Assembly (NCBI GenBank): GCA_013151865.1
Contig: JAADHN010000153.1
Coordinates: 53,435-104,493, forward strand
Length of the DNA stretch: 51,059 nucleotides
Reading direction: 5' to 3'
Origin: Kiritimatiellota bacterium
Lineage (GTDB): Bacteria > Verrucomicrobiota > Lentisphaeria > Oligosphaerales > JAADHN01
Positions 8,175 to 17,423 of the stretch are shown one piece after another; position 1 is the first letter of the stretch; each line of letters starts with the position of its first letter. The notes under the pieces are model-generated. The model made no database searches and was not told the origin of the DNA. It saw only the letters and a list, made by a program, of their open reading frames with translations. The position numbers were made by a program, and so were the translations under genes.

Positions 8175-11100
8175 GAACTCGAGCTGCCGTTCCCTCGGGC
8201 GTTTTCGACGAGCACGGGCGGGCGGTCCCATCAATTCGAGGACGTTGGGGTCAATGGCCTCGAGGAAACGAGAAGGGCCCCGGACCAGGGTTTTGCCGAA
8301 CAATTGTCGTTTGGCTGCGCCGGTCAGGTAGAGGACGCGTTCGGCTCGGGTCATGGCCACGTAAAAGAGGCGACGTTCCTCGGCCAAATCTTCCGGTCCC
8401 TCGGCCCCGGGCGGGATATACGGCAGAATACCGTCCTCGCATCCGGCCAGGAACACGGCGGGGAATTCGAGGCCCTTGGCGGCGTGAATACTGAGCAGTG
8501 CCACTTTTTCCGCACTCTTCGAGTAGCCGTCCGCGTCCGCCCGCAGAACCAGACGGTCGAGCAGTGCGTCGAGCGAACCGTCTGCTTGCTCGGCCAGTCG
8601 CACCAGTTCGTTCCAGGCGTCTCCGGCCAAACAGAAGGCGTCGTCCGGAGAGACGGTTGCGGCAAGGGAGGCCAGGGCGTCCGCGGCCTTTCGTCGGCGC
8701 AGTTCGAGCGGGGCCCGTTGAATGACGCCGAGCAGCGCCCGTCCGGGGCCGGAGCGGAAAACCGGTGACTTACGAACCACCTGCACGGGAAGACCGAGTC
8801 GACTCAAGGCTTCCGCCAGGGGCCCGACCAGCGCGTGAAGGCGAACCAGGACCGCGACGTCGCCAAACGTCATACCGCCCATTCCGGCTTCCGCGACCCG
8901 GTCGGAATTCATCGAAAAATGCGCGACGCCGCCGACCCACTTCTCGATTTCGTGCGTGATGAATTCCGCCTCGGCCGCAGCGGTCGGCGCCTCGTGGACT
9001 CGAACCCTGAGTTGCCGCTGCCAAGCCGCCTCCGCCGAGGCCGAAATCGCCGACCGTCCAGGCGCCAACACTTGGGCCGCGGTGCGCACGATCCAGGCAT
9101 CCGAACGAAAGTTGGTCTCCAGTACCACGTGGCGGAAGTCCGGGTAGTCCCGTTGGAAATCCGTGAAAGCGGTGCCGCTCGAGCCGCGGAAGCCGTAGAT
9201 GGCTTGGTCCGGGTCGCCGATGACGAAGAGCCCACGCCCGTCGGGGCGCAATCTGCGGACCAGGGCGTACTGGTCCGGACTGACATCCTGGAATTCGTCC
9301 ACGCAGATCCACTCGAGCGCGAGCGCGTCCCGGATATGCGGGTACGCGTCCAGTAGCCCGACCACGCGCGGAACCAGGGAACTGAGTTCGACCAGCCCGG
9401 CCGCTTCCAGTGCGGCGGCATAGGCCGGATAGCCAGGGACATCGTGCGGACTCCGCAACTCGCGCCGGGCGGCCTCGATTTCATTGAGGAACTCCCGGGC
9501 CGCGGCCGGCTTGAGCCCGAGTCGGTCGACCGCCAGGTCACGAGCCGCATCGGAGTCGAGGAGGCGGAAATCGGGCGGCAGGCCGGCGGCTTCGGCCCGA
9601 CCGCGGAGCAAGTCGAGACAGAAGGCATGGAACGTACCCACAGTCAGTCTTCGGGCCGCAGCGGGGGAAAGGAGGTTGCCCAGGCGCTCGGTCATTTCGC
9701 GGGCAGCGCGGTTGGTGAACGTGACAGCCAGGATCTGTTCCGGGGCCGCGCCGTGGCAGCGCACGAGCCAAGCGATACGGCGTGTCAGGGCGCGCGTCTT
9801 GCCGGTCCCCGGCCCGGCCACCACCAGCACGGGCGCTTCCACGGTGGTCACCGCTTGGCGCTGAGCCACGGTGAGACCTTCGAGGATTTCACCGCCCGGC
9901 AGGCGGAAGAGCAGCGGCTGGGTCGGCTCGGAAGCCGCCCCGCCGGACCCCGGTCCGGCGGCGATCTCCTTGCGCAGGACACCGAGCCGGTAAGCCGGTC
10001 CCGCAGATTCGCGCACAGCGGCGACCGGGGGAGACGCGGGCGCCGGGCGAGCAGGAGCAACGCGCTGCACGGCGAGCAGAATCATTTGCCGCTGCACACG
10101 GTCCTTCTCCCCAGGGGCGAACACACGGATGACCCCGTACTCGCCGTCGAACCCGCCACGGCGGACGACGTTGCCGTCGCGCACTCGGCGCACGGCTTCC
10201 CCGATCAGCGCCGGTCCGACTCTCTCGATGTCGTCGGGCGGCAACTCCCGCAGGATGCGCAGTTCCGGCCCCAGGCGTTCGAGCAGACGGCGGTACGCCC
10301 TCTGGACTTTCTTCGTGTTTTCACCGCACTCGAACAGTTCGGCCAGGAGTTCCGGCAGGGGAATGATGTGTTCGCACGGCAGCGCATTATCGGGCCGGGC
10401 GCCCTTCGGTCGGTCGGCCAGTTCGGTCACGCGGTGCAGGACGCCGAGCACGAGCGGCTTGCCGCAGACCGGGCAGAGGTTGTCGTGCGACAAGCTTTCT
10501 TCGGGTTCGAAACAGACGCCGCACTTGCGATGTCCATCGAGGTGATACTTGCCTTCTTCCGGAAAGAGATCGAGGGTGCCGCCGAACCGTTCCGGGTCTT
10601 TGTCCCGGAGTGCGTCGCGCATGGCGAAAAAATCCGGGTCCGTGCGAAAAATGTTGGCGTTCCGCGCCATCCTTTGGGGCGAGTGCAGGTCCGAATTCGA
10701 GACCAGGACGAGTCGATCCAGGGCGCTGACCCGCCAGTTCATGGGCGGGTCGGACGAAAGCCCGGTTTCCACGGCAAAAACGTGAGGAGACAGGTCCCCG
10801 AAGCATTCTTCCAATGAATCGAATCCGGATTTGGACCCCAACATGGAGAACCACGGCGTCCAGATATGTGCGGGTATCAGGTACGCATCCGGGTTGGTCT
10901 CGAGTACGATATCGAGCAAGTCTCGGGGATCGAGCCCGAGAATGGGGCGACCGTCCGACTTGAGGTTGCCAAGGGCGTCCAGGCGCCGATTGATGCCGGC
11001 GACGGTCTCGAGGTCCGGGGCCAGAACCAGGGAATGCACTTTTCGAACCCGGCCCCCGCGTTTGTAAATATGGCTGATCTCGGCCGTGAGCATGAACTCC

Positions 11101-11357
11101 ACGGGCCCTCGGCAGGCGGCCGGCACCTCACCCTCTGCCGCGCGTGCGAACTCCGCACGCAGTCGAAAGAGGCCCGGTACAGACCCGACAAGCTTTTCTC
11201 CGATCTCGGCAAACCAGGCAGGGTGCGTAAAATCGCCGGTACCCACAACGCGAATACCCTTGAGTTGGGCCCAGCGATGCAGACCCTCGAGGTTGCACTC
11301 CCGACTGGTAGCCCGAGAAAGATGGGAATGAACGTGCAAATCCGCCGTGAAGACCAT
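8163..11357 (-). CDS. EndoQ-type PHP endonuclease fused to UvrD/PcrA-like helicase
   Basis: The 1064-residue product joins two DNA-repair enzymes. Residues 1 to about 430 match endonuclease Q, which nicks 5' of deaminated bases. They include the PHP metal motif DLHVHS (His8, His10), SDLHS near 222-226, and a four-Cys zinc finger (Cys279, Cys282, Cys295, Cys298). Residues about 485-1064 are a superfamily 1A helicase with Q-motif GLTVAQRQAV, Walker A GPGTGKT (515-521), Walker B DEFQD, motif III GDPDQAIYGFRG and a C-terminal VAMTRAERVLY motif. A low-complexity Pro/Ala/Gly linker joins them. The ATG at 11357 is supported by the EndoQ N-terminus (MVFTADLHVHS) and by a TGATG one-base overlap with the upstream HD gene, implying translational coupling. 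It probably acts in the cytoplasm on deaminated DNA, unwinding from the nick. Confidence 0.9.
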   Translation of the reverse strand: MVFTADLHVHSHLSRATSRECNLEGLHRWAQLKGIRVVGTGDFTHPAWFAEIGEKLVGSVPGLFRLRAEFARAAEGEVPAACRGPVEFMLTAEISHIYKRGGRVRKVHSLVLAPDLETVAGINRRLDALGNLKSDGRPILGLDPRDLLDIVLETNPDAYLIPAHIWTPWFSMLGSKSGFDSLEECFGDLSPHVFAVETGLSSDPPMNWRVSALDRLVLVSNSDLHSPQRMARNANIFRTDPDFFAMRDALRDKDPERFGGTLDLFPEEGKYHLDGHRKCGVCFEPEESLSHDNLCPVCGKPLVLGVLHRVTELADRPKGARPDNALPCEHIIPLPELLAELFECGENTKKVQRAYRRLLERLGPELRILRELPPDDIERVGPALIGEAVRRVRDGNVVRRGGFDGEYGVIRVFAPGEKDRVQRQMILLAVQRVAPARPAPASPPVAAVRESAGPAYRLGVLRKEIAAGPGSGGAASEPTQPLLFRLPGGEILEGLTVAQRQAVTTVEAPVLVVAGPGTGKTRALTRRIAWLVRCHGAAPEQILAVTFTNRAAREMTERLGNLLSPAAARRLTVGTFHAFCLDLLRGRAEAAGLPPDFRLLDSDAARDLAVDRLGLKPAAAREFLNEIEAARRELRSPHDVPGYPAYAAALEAAGLVELSSLVPRVVGLLDAYPHIRDALALEWICVDEFQDVSPDQYALVRRLRPDGRGLFVIGDPDQAIYGFRGSSGTAFTDFQRDYPDFRHVVLETNFRSDAWIVRTAAQVLAPGRSAISASAEAAWQRQLRVRVHEAPTAAAEAEFITHEIEKWVGGVAHFSMNSDRVAEAGMGGMTFGDVAVLVRLHALVGPLAEALSRLGLPVQVVRKSPVFRSGPGRALLGVIQRAPLELRRRKAADALASLAATVSPDDAFCLAGDAWNELVRLAEQADGSLDALLDRLVLRADADGYSKSAEKVALLSIHAAKGLEFPAVFLAGCEDGILPYIPPGAEGPEDLAEERRLFYVAMTRAERVLYLTGAAKRQLFGKTLVRGPSRFLEAIDPNVLELMGPPARARRKRPRERQLEFDFG

Positions 11358-12010
11358 CAGAAATCGCTCCCCTCGACTTCGCGCGCAAGCTGTTCGAAAA
11401 AGTCGTCCATGAATCTGCGGCGGCGCACGGCGAGTCGGCGGCCCTCGTCGGTAAGCATACACCCGGGGACCTTGCGCAGTTTCACGAGGTATTCGCGGAA
11501 AGCGGTGTCCTCGGTGCTGTAACTGTCGGACGCCAATGCTTCGGCGGCCGTGTTGTGGAGCCGCGCCCCGAAGCGTCCGGCAAAATGGAAGGCCCGTCCG
11601 ATCCCAACCGCGCCGAGCGAATCCAGCTTGTCGGCGTCGAACACGACTTTGCTTTCGAGGGTGGCCGGCATCTCGCCGTTCCGAGAGCGATACCGGTGGG
11701 TGCGCACGCAAGCCGCCACATGCTCAATGAACGCGACGTCGGAAATCCCGGCGGCCTCGAGCACGCCGCGGGCCAGTCGGGCACCGAACTCGGCGTGGCA
11801 AGTTTTCCCGCGGTCTGCCAGCTCGCGCGGCCGACCGATGTCGTGAAGCACGGCCGCGAACTCCACCACCGTCGCATCCGCTCCCTCGACGCGAGCAAGG
11901 TGCCGGGCGTTCCGCAACACTCGCTCGGTGTGGTCCCAATCGTGACAAGCCGGGACAGCGGTCAAGGCGCGCCTGACTTCTGCTTCGACCCGGGAGAAGA
12001 ACTGCTTCAA
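11357..12010 (-). CDS. HD-domain phosphohydrolase, YedJ/YpgQ-like
   Basis: The 217-residue cytoplasmic protein has the metal-binding HD pattern: His in HDWDHTERV (about 23-31), LHDIGR (about 54-59), a downstream H in TCHAEFG, and FDADKLDSLG (about 123-132). This matches the small HD hydrolase family of E. coli YedJ and B. subtilis YpgQ, reported to act on nucleotides. The start is TTG at 12010 with GGAG eight bases upstream. It is the first gene of a two-gene minus-strand operon and overlaps the EndoQ-UvrD gene by one base. This suggests, without proof, a nucleotide-pool or repair-linked role. Confidence 0.85.
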   Translation of the reverse strand: MKQFFSRVEAEVRRALTAVPACHDWDHTERVLRNARHLARVEGADATVVEFAAVLHDIGRPRELADRGKTCHAEFGARLARGVLEAAGISDVAFIEHVAACVRTHRYRSRNGEMPATLESKVVFDADKLDSLGAVGIGRAFHFAGRFGARLHNTAAEALASDSYSTEDTAFREYLVKLRKVPGCMLTDEGRRLAVRRRRFMDDFFEQLAREVEGSDF

Positions 12011-12228
12011 CTCGATAACTCCGTGGCAGGCGAGAAGGCTTCGGATTTCACTGTTTCCAAACGTGAATCTACCACGCCAAACGCCGGGGGCAACGTGCCT
12101 GACGGGCCTGCGGGGAGGGCGGGCGTTTGCGCGCGCTTAAGTCGTGAGGTCGCCGAGGTGCGAACGAACAGTTCGAGTTGGACCCCGACTGCGCCGGCCC
12201 TCTGCCCGCACACGCTGCAATGCAGAAT

Positions 12229-12258
12229 TTGACAAGACCGAGGGTGCCCGTGTAGACT
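12229..12258 (+). promoter_or_regulatory. Sigma70-type promoter for the 5'-nucleotidase-like gene
   Basis: A perfect -35 TTGACA (12229-12234) is followed after 18 bases by TAGACT (12253-12258). Transcription would begin near 12265, leaving about 285 bases before the preferred start codon. The rest of the 12011-12550 region shows no convincing gene on either strand. Confidence 0.55.
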
Positions 12259-12550
12259 ACGCCCCTCGATTCGAACACGTCACGAACGGCGAACGCTGCA
12301 ACCGAGACGAGCGCACCTCGACATACGGCGGCGGCATTCACGCTCACGGCATTCGCCTGGCGACGCGTGGCCGCTGCCGTGTCCGGCGCGGAGAATGCGG
12401 ACTCTCGCCATGAGCCGACAAACGACAAACAGTCGGGGCCCCGGAATCTGCAGACCGGGGCCGCACGTGGCCGCGCCCACCCAGGGAAATCGGAGACGGC
12501 GCGGCGACGACGACCGCGGCCTTGTCGCCTTTCACGCCAACGGCCTAGGC

Positions 12551-14152
12551 GTGCGTGTGTTACTCCGGATGCTGGCCCTGTTCTCGACAATGATGTTGCC
12601 GCTGGTCTGCGCGGCGGGAACGCCGAAAGTATGCATAACTATCCTTCACACCAACGATCTCCATCAGAGTCTGGCGCAGTTACCGCGCATCGCAGGGTAT
12701 GTGGCCGAATTCAGGCAAGCACACCCGAACACCGTCTTCATCGACGCGGGGGATTGGTTCGACCGGGGCTCCTCCCTGGCCCTGATAACCCGGGGCGGAG
12801 CCATGTACGGAGCCATGGCACGTATGGGCTATGACATGTGGCTCCCCGGCAATCACGACTGGGCCTATGGCGGAGCACGCTTGCAGGAACTGATGCGCCG
12901 ATACCCGGTCCCTGTTCTGGGGAGCAATCTGGGCTGGACGGAACACCCATTGCCGAAAAACGTGGCAGCCGTATTGGTGAAGGAGTTCGAGGGGGTTCGG
13001 GTGGGCTTTTTCGGGATCACCCTGGACACGTACGGGCAGGACCCCAAAGGACGCCCGTACATCCACGTACTCGAAAGCCGTCGGTCGACCAGGAAGGCCG
13101 TCAACAAACTCAAGCGAGCGAAAGTGGATCTCATCGTAGCGGTCACTCACCTGGGTTTCGAGCGGATGAAGCACGAAGGAAAGCGCCGTTGCCCGACGGA
13201 CCTCGACCTGGCCGGGGAGTATCCCGACATTGACGTTATCGTCGGGGGCCATTCTCACACCCGTCTCACCGAGGAGCGTGTTCGCGCCGTTTACCGGAAT
13301 ACCGGGACAATCATCGTTCAGGCCGGGGCGAGCGGCCGTTTTGTGGGAAAACTCACGCTCCGGGTCGATCCCGATACGGGGCGGATCGACAGCTTCGATT
13401 CTGAAACCGTTCCGGTGACGGCTCGGATGCCGGAGCAGGCCGCGACCGCGGACTTCTTGGCGTCGCAGTATGCCGCGCACATGCCCAACGCGCGCAGGGT
13501 GGTCGCGACATTGCGCGAGGACATCGAGCGCTATAATGCCGGCTACTGGTATGCGGAGTTCCTGCGCACCCGAACCGGCGCCGACCTGGTCCTCCTCCCG
13601 GTCGCGGCCTTTTATAAGGAACCCGCGTTCCTGCGCAAAGGCCCCATGACCGTCGAGCGATTGCGCGGCTACTTCTTCGACAAGTACCTCATCTCGATGC
13701 GTGTGGTCGGGCGCGACCTGCGGAGCTATCTCGCCAACGGCCCCATGCTCCACCGCCTCAACCCACTCCATGACCGCGGGCGCCCGTTCAGCGAGGACGC
13801 CGTTTACATCGCAGGATTCGACGCTCGCTTCGACAAGGCTGCACGGGAGGTCTTGATCGATCTCGATCCCGAAAGGGAATACACCCTCGTCACTCCGTGG
13901 TTTCACTCTTGGCGGCATCTGTCGGCAGGGGCCGACAACGGACTGCCGTCCCGTTCCTTCGCGGAGTCCGCCAACCCTCTTCCCGGCCTTGTCCACAAAG
14001 AAAAAAAGGTGTTGTCATTTACAAGCATGAAACTGCTCCTGGACGCAGCCATGGCGGACGAACTCCGGTTCTACCGCAAGTACACCGAGCCGCGGTCGGA
14101 CTGGGGCCCCTGGAAGGTTTTCTACGAAACCGAACGGAAGGTCGGGAATTGA
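12551..14152 (+). CDS. Secreted 5'-nucleotidase / UshA-like metallophosphoesterase
   Basis: The product has the two-domain UshA layout. The N-terminal calcineurin-like metallophosphoesterase contains HTNDLH, DAGDWFDRG, GNHDW, THLGF and GGHSHT, together supplying the dimetal ligands. A 5'-nucleotidase C-terminal domain (about 310-500) follows. It likely hydrolyses nucleotides or related phosphate esters in the periplasm. A hydrophobic signal peptide (LLRMLALFSTMMLPLVCAAG) precedes the domain. The start is uncertain: GTG at 12551 gives a basic n-region, ATG 12569 lacks one, and ATGs at 12395 or 12410 would add about 50 residues of Arg/Gly-rich, non-coding-looking sequence. None has a strong ribosome binding site. 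Length from 12551 is 533 residues. Confidence 0.85.
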   Translation: MRVLLRMLALFSTMMLPLVCAAGTPKVCITILHTNDLHQSLAQLPRIAGYVAEFRQAHPNTVFIDAGDWFDRGSSLALITRGGAMYGAMARMGYDMWLPGNHDWAYGGARLQELMRRYPVPVLGSNLGWTEHPLPKNVAAVLVKEFEGVRVGFFGITLDTYGQDPKGRPYIHVLESRRSTRKAVNKLKRAKVDLIVAVTHLGFERMKHEGKRRCPTDLDLAGEYPDIDVIVGGHSHTRLTEERVRAVYRNTGTIIVQAGASGRFVGKLTLRVDPDTGRIDSFDSETVPVTARMPEQAATADFLASQYAAHMPNARRVVATLREDIERYNAGYWYAEFLRTRTGADLVLLPVAAFYKEPAFLRKGPMTVERLRGYFFDKYLISMRVVGRDLRSYLANGPMLHRLNPLHDRGRPFSEDAVYIAGFDARFDKAAREVLIDLDPEREYTLVTPWFHSWRHLSAGADNGLPSRSFAESANPLPGLVHKEKKVLSFTSMKLLLDAAMADELRFYRKYTEPRSDWGPWKVFYETERKVGN

Positions 14153-14243
14153 GTTGCCGAGGCAGGCGGTCCGCGCAACCAGTGCCTGCCCGCCGCCCGT
14201 GGCTTCCCGATCCCTGCACAGTCGCCAACAACGAAATCTGTGG

Positions 14244-14301
14244 TTCCCGCGAATGGGAAAGCCCTTCGACCCCTCGCTCGAGCCCGGTCGCAGGGCTTTC
14301 C
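14244..14301 (+). other. Two mutually exclusive hairpins in the leader of the 900-residue protein gene
   Basis: TTCCC (14244-14248) can pair with GGGAA (14255-14259). Alternatively GGAAAGCCCT (14256-14265) pairs perfectly with AGGGCTTTCC (14292-14301) across a 26-base loop. The two share GGAA, so they exclude each other. They lie between the nucleotidase stop (14152) and the TTG start at 14409. No T-run follows, so this may be an mRNA processing or attenuation element, or chance. Confidence 0.35.
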
Positions 14302-14408
14302 GCCTGAGGAAAATATGCCGCAACCGGGAATGCCTGACACCCGATGCACCGCGGCCGACGGCGCTCAAGCGCCGGTTCGCTGCGCGGAAAAGATGAGGAG
14401 ACGTCAAT

Positions 14409-17111
14409 TTGCTGCCTTGCTACAAAGAATGGGTTGCGGCATGGCTCGCGGCCGGCGCCCTGGTCGGCGCCGTCCAAGGCGGCGCCGACCAGGTGGTTTG
14501 GAGATTTCCGCAAGGCGAAGTCCGCTTTGCCCCGCAGACACGGCAGGTGACGGTCAGACTCGGCGCGATCGCCTTTCAACCTTTGGTAGGGGCCGGTCCG
14601 ACTCGGGTCGGGTCGGGAGGTCGAATACTCCCGCCGAAGCAGGAAATCCGACTTCAAGAAATGGAACGTCTACCGGACGGCCGCCTCTATTGTGTTTATG
14701 AAAGCACAGTGGCGGAAAAGACAGCGCGCTTCGCAGTCGAAGTGCAGGTCGCGACAGACAACACAGGGGACGGAACGTCCACCATCGTTCTACACCTGCG
14801 TTGGCACGCGGACTCCGCAGATTGGGAAGGGGTATGGCCCGGGTTCGTGACCGGCCTGCCCCGGCACACGCCGCTTTTCTTCTATCGCTCCGCCGAGGCG
14901 TACGGCGGGCAAAGCGGACCGGCAACCTACTTCTGCAAGACGACAAAGGGGCCGATCTGGCTGTTTGCCGAGTGGGATGTTTCCCATTCGAGCCTGAACG
15001 GCTTTCGGAAAATGACACTCCCGAAGGCAGGTGAAGTCAACCCCAACTTCCCGGTAATTCTCAGCGCCGAGCCCCGAAAGGGTGGGGCCGGCCCGTTCAG
15101 TATCGCCGGCGAGACAGTTTACCAGCCCGACACGACAGGGCGTCGCCTGACTTTGGACGACGTACTGGTCGTGCGCGTCGCGGACCGGTTATGGAACGCC
15201 GTGCCGACGCCGGCACAACCCCCGAGTCCGTATCGAGACGAATTGGCCCGCAGCGTGTACGTGGATTGCTGGGGCCAGCAGCACGCGTCGAAATGGGAGC
15301 ATTGGCTCAATTTGCTCGGGCAGGTGACCCGTGGCCGCATCCGGCTTTACACCATTCTACAGAACTGGCAGGCGGGCGGGTTCGACGCGCTCCTTCCGGA
15401 CTCGGTACGGATGCCCGACCTGCCGCCAAACGCTTCCGTCGGCACGGTCGCCGAGCTGCGGCATCTTTGCCAGACGGGCCGAAAATACGGCCGGTTTGGG
15501 TTTCGCACCAATTATATCTATCCCAAATCCCGCTCACCTTCGGTCAAAGCCGGGGAAGCGAAACGGGCGAAAACCCCTTCGGGGAAGGATCGTGCTTTTA
15601 TTCGACCGCGCGACTTGATCAAGCTCGCCTTTCGACAGGAACCGGAAATCAAAGATCTGTTCGATCCGAATTGCACATTCTCCGACCAACTCGGCAGTGC
15701 CGGCGCTGCGGGCGCCTATATCGATTTCGAAGCCCGTTGGGGCACGCATTCGCTACGAGAGACATGGGCTTGCCTCAAAACCCTGTGCGAGTACCTGCGC
15801 CAGACGCATGGCGGCCCGCTCAGTAGCGAAACGCTCAACAGCGGCTATCTCATCGGGGGCTGGCTCGATACGGGCGACTACGGCCTGTTCGAGGGGCACA
15901 CGCGGAGCTTGGCCCCCGACTATAAGCTCCGTAAGTTACAGCAGCTTAGCGTGATGCACGGAGTGGGACTTGGGTATCGTTTCTTCTTTGCCCCCCCCTA
16001 CGGCGGCACTGACAAGATCCCGCGGGGCAGCGCACTGTACGCCGCACCGGGCCCAGCCCAAGACGATTACCGGGCCTGCGAAGTCCTGTTCGGCAACGGC
16101 GCATATCTGTACCTCACCCCGGTCTCGAGATGGCGTCAGATGCTTTCCGAAGTCGTCCAGATCGGAGCGCTGCAACGTCGGTACGCTTTGACGACCGTCA
16201 CCCAGATCGCCTATCGAAACCCCAAGACAGGGAGTTGGGGCACACTCGAGGAGCTGATTCGGGCCGGCGTCAACGTGACTCCCGTGCGCTGGATACCCCA
16301 GCCCGAGGAACTGCTTTGTGCACGAGTACGATACTCGAACGGCCTTGAAGTGGTCGTGAACCGTGCGAAGTCCGCAATCGAGATCCAATGCAGTCGATTC
16401 CGGTTGACCCTGCCCCGGTATGGATGGGCCGCCTGGATGCCGGACGGACGAACGGTCGCGTTCAGCGCTTACTGGCCCGGCACGACGCACCGAGTGGATT
16501 ATCTCGAAGACAAAGAATGGGGATGGCGGTTCCTCGACCCCCGGGGGCGGACCGTGGACGGAGTGAGCCGTCCGACCCTCTTTGAAAACGGCAGGGCAGT
16601 CGTCGAGCTGATCGAGGACACCGAGAAAGGCGATCTTTTGCGCATCGACGGCAGGGAACACCCGGGATCACCCCCCGGGCCGCCGCCGCCCACGCGCATC
16701 GATTTCCGATTCGAGCGTCGACTCGAGGGCTGGCAGGCGGCCCGGGACTTGGCCCCGTTCGAAATCAGAAACGGTGTGCTCTACATGGTTACGCGCGGAG
16801 GCGATCCGTTCACCGTTTCCCCGCCTCTGAACGTGGAAGGCGACACTGTGCGGGAGATCGCAATTCGAATGCGCACGAGAGAGAATGGGATCGGACAACT
16901 GTTTTGGGCGAGCACCGTCGCACCGCTGACCGAAAAATCGTCGGTCCGCTTCAACGTGGTCGGCGACGGGAAGTTCCATGAATACCGCTTGGTCGTGGGG
17001 AACCATCCCCTGTGGAAGGGACACATCATTCGCACACTTCGGATCGATCCGCTTTCACACGATGCCGAAACCGTGGTGGAAATCAGCAGCGTCCAGGGAC
17101 TGCCTCCGTGA
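14409..17111 (+). CDS. Secreted glycoside hydrolase-like protein, DUF5696-like
   Basis: The 900-residue product has a signal peptide (about 1-25). An N-terminal beta-sandwich (about 27-260) is followed by a TIM-barrel-like region (about 270-640) with conserved-looking acidic/aromatic segments (YVDCWGQQ near 278, YIDFEARWGTHS near 437, SSETLNSGYLIGGWLDTGDYGLFEGHT near 475-500). A short beta domain comes next. The C-terminus (about 763-900) is a carbohydrate-binding-like sandwich beginning RIDFRFERRLEGW. The general look is that of DUF5696 or uncharacterised GH families in PVC bacteria; the catalytic residues cannot be assigned. The start is TTG at 14409, chosen because GAGGAG (14395-14400) is eight bases upstream and the signal peptide follows at once. 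It may be co-transcribed with the nucleotidase. Confidence 0.72.
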   Translation: MLPCYKEWVAAWLAAGALVGAVQGGADQVVWRFPQGEVRFAPQTRQVTVRLGAIAFQPLVGAGPTRVGSGGRILPPKQEIRLQEMERLPDGRLYCVYESTVAEKTARFAVEVQVATDNTGDGTSTIVLHLRWHADSADWEGVWPGFVTGLPRHTPLFFYRSAEAYGGQSGPATYFCKTTKGPIWLFAEWDVSHSSLNGFRKMTLPKAGEVNPNFPVILSAEPRKGGAGPFSIAGETVYQPDTTGRRLTLDDVLVVRVADRLWNAVPTPAQPPSPYRDELARSVYVDCWGQQHASKWEHWLNLLGQVTRGRIRLYTILQNWQAGGFDALLPDSVRMPDLPPNASVGTVAELRHLCQTGRKYGRFGFRTNYIYPKSRSPSVKAGEAKRAKTPSGKDRAFIRPRDLIKLAFRQEPEIKDLFDPNCTFSDQLGSAGAAGAYIDFEARWGTHSLRETWACLKTLCEYLRQTHGGPLSSETLNSGYLIGGWLDTGDYGLFEGHTRSLAPDYKLRKLQQLSVMHGVGLGYRFFFAPPYGGTDKIPRGSALYAAPGPAQDDYRACEVLFGNGAYLYLTPVSRWRQMLSEVVQIGALQRRYALTTVTQIAYRNPKTGSWGTLEELIRAGVNVTPVRWIPQPEELLCARVRYSNGLEVVVNRAKSAIEIQCSRFRLTLPRYGWAAWMPDGRTVAFSAYWPGTTHRVDYLEDKEWGWRFLDPRGRTVDGVSRPTLFENGRAVVELIEDTEKGDLLRIDGREHPGSPPGPPPPTRIDFRFERRLEGWQAARDLAPFEIRNGVLYMVTRGGDPFTVSPPLNVEGDTVREIAIRMRTRENGIGQLFWASTVAPLTEKSSVRFNVVGDGKFHEYRLVVGNHPLWKGHIIRTLRIDPLSHDAETVVEISSVQGLPP

Positions 17112-17289
17112 TCGTCCAGAGCGGTTCGAATCGCAGGCAAGCGCACCGAGTTTGGGTCCGCACCTGTCTTTGCCGGCTGCGTTAGGCGCTGCCCCTCGCA
17201 GGTCCAGCCATCCAACGACTCAACCACGTTGTTGCTTGATCCAGAATCGGTTAGGCTGTTGCACAGGGAGACCCCGTCGCCGCAAGGCC

Positions 17290-17318
17290 TTGACAATGCG
17301 GCTTGAATCGGGTATATT
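17290..17318 (+). promoter_or_regulatory. Strong sigma70-type promoter
   Basis: TTGACA (17290-17295), a 17-base spacer and TATATT (17313-17318) form a near-consensus promoter. The start point would be near 17325, about 100 bases before the pseudo-receiver/HD-GYP gene at 17424. The sequence just downstream is AT-rich, unusual for this genome. Confidence 0.75.
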
Positions 17319-17423
17319 AAGAGGTTGGTTCTATTATAGTTCCAGCGGATTGTACCGTTTTGGATCCCGCACGGCACCGACTTCGTACGGCGACGCGCCT
17401 GAAACTGAACCACGGAACAGCCG

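Noticed and set aside
12069-12590. Minus-strand frame of about 173 residues upstream of the nucleotidase gene
   Set aside because: Antisense to the promoter and leader, Arg/Pro-rich, no domain match.
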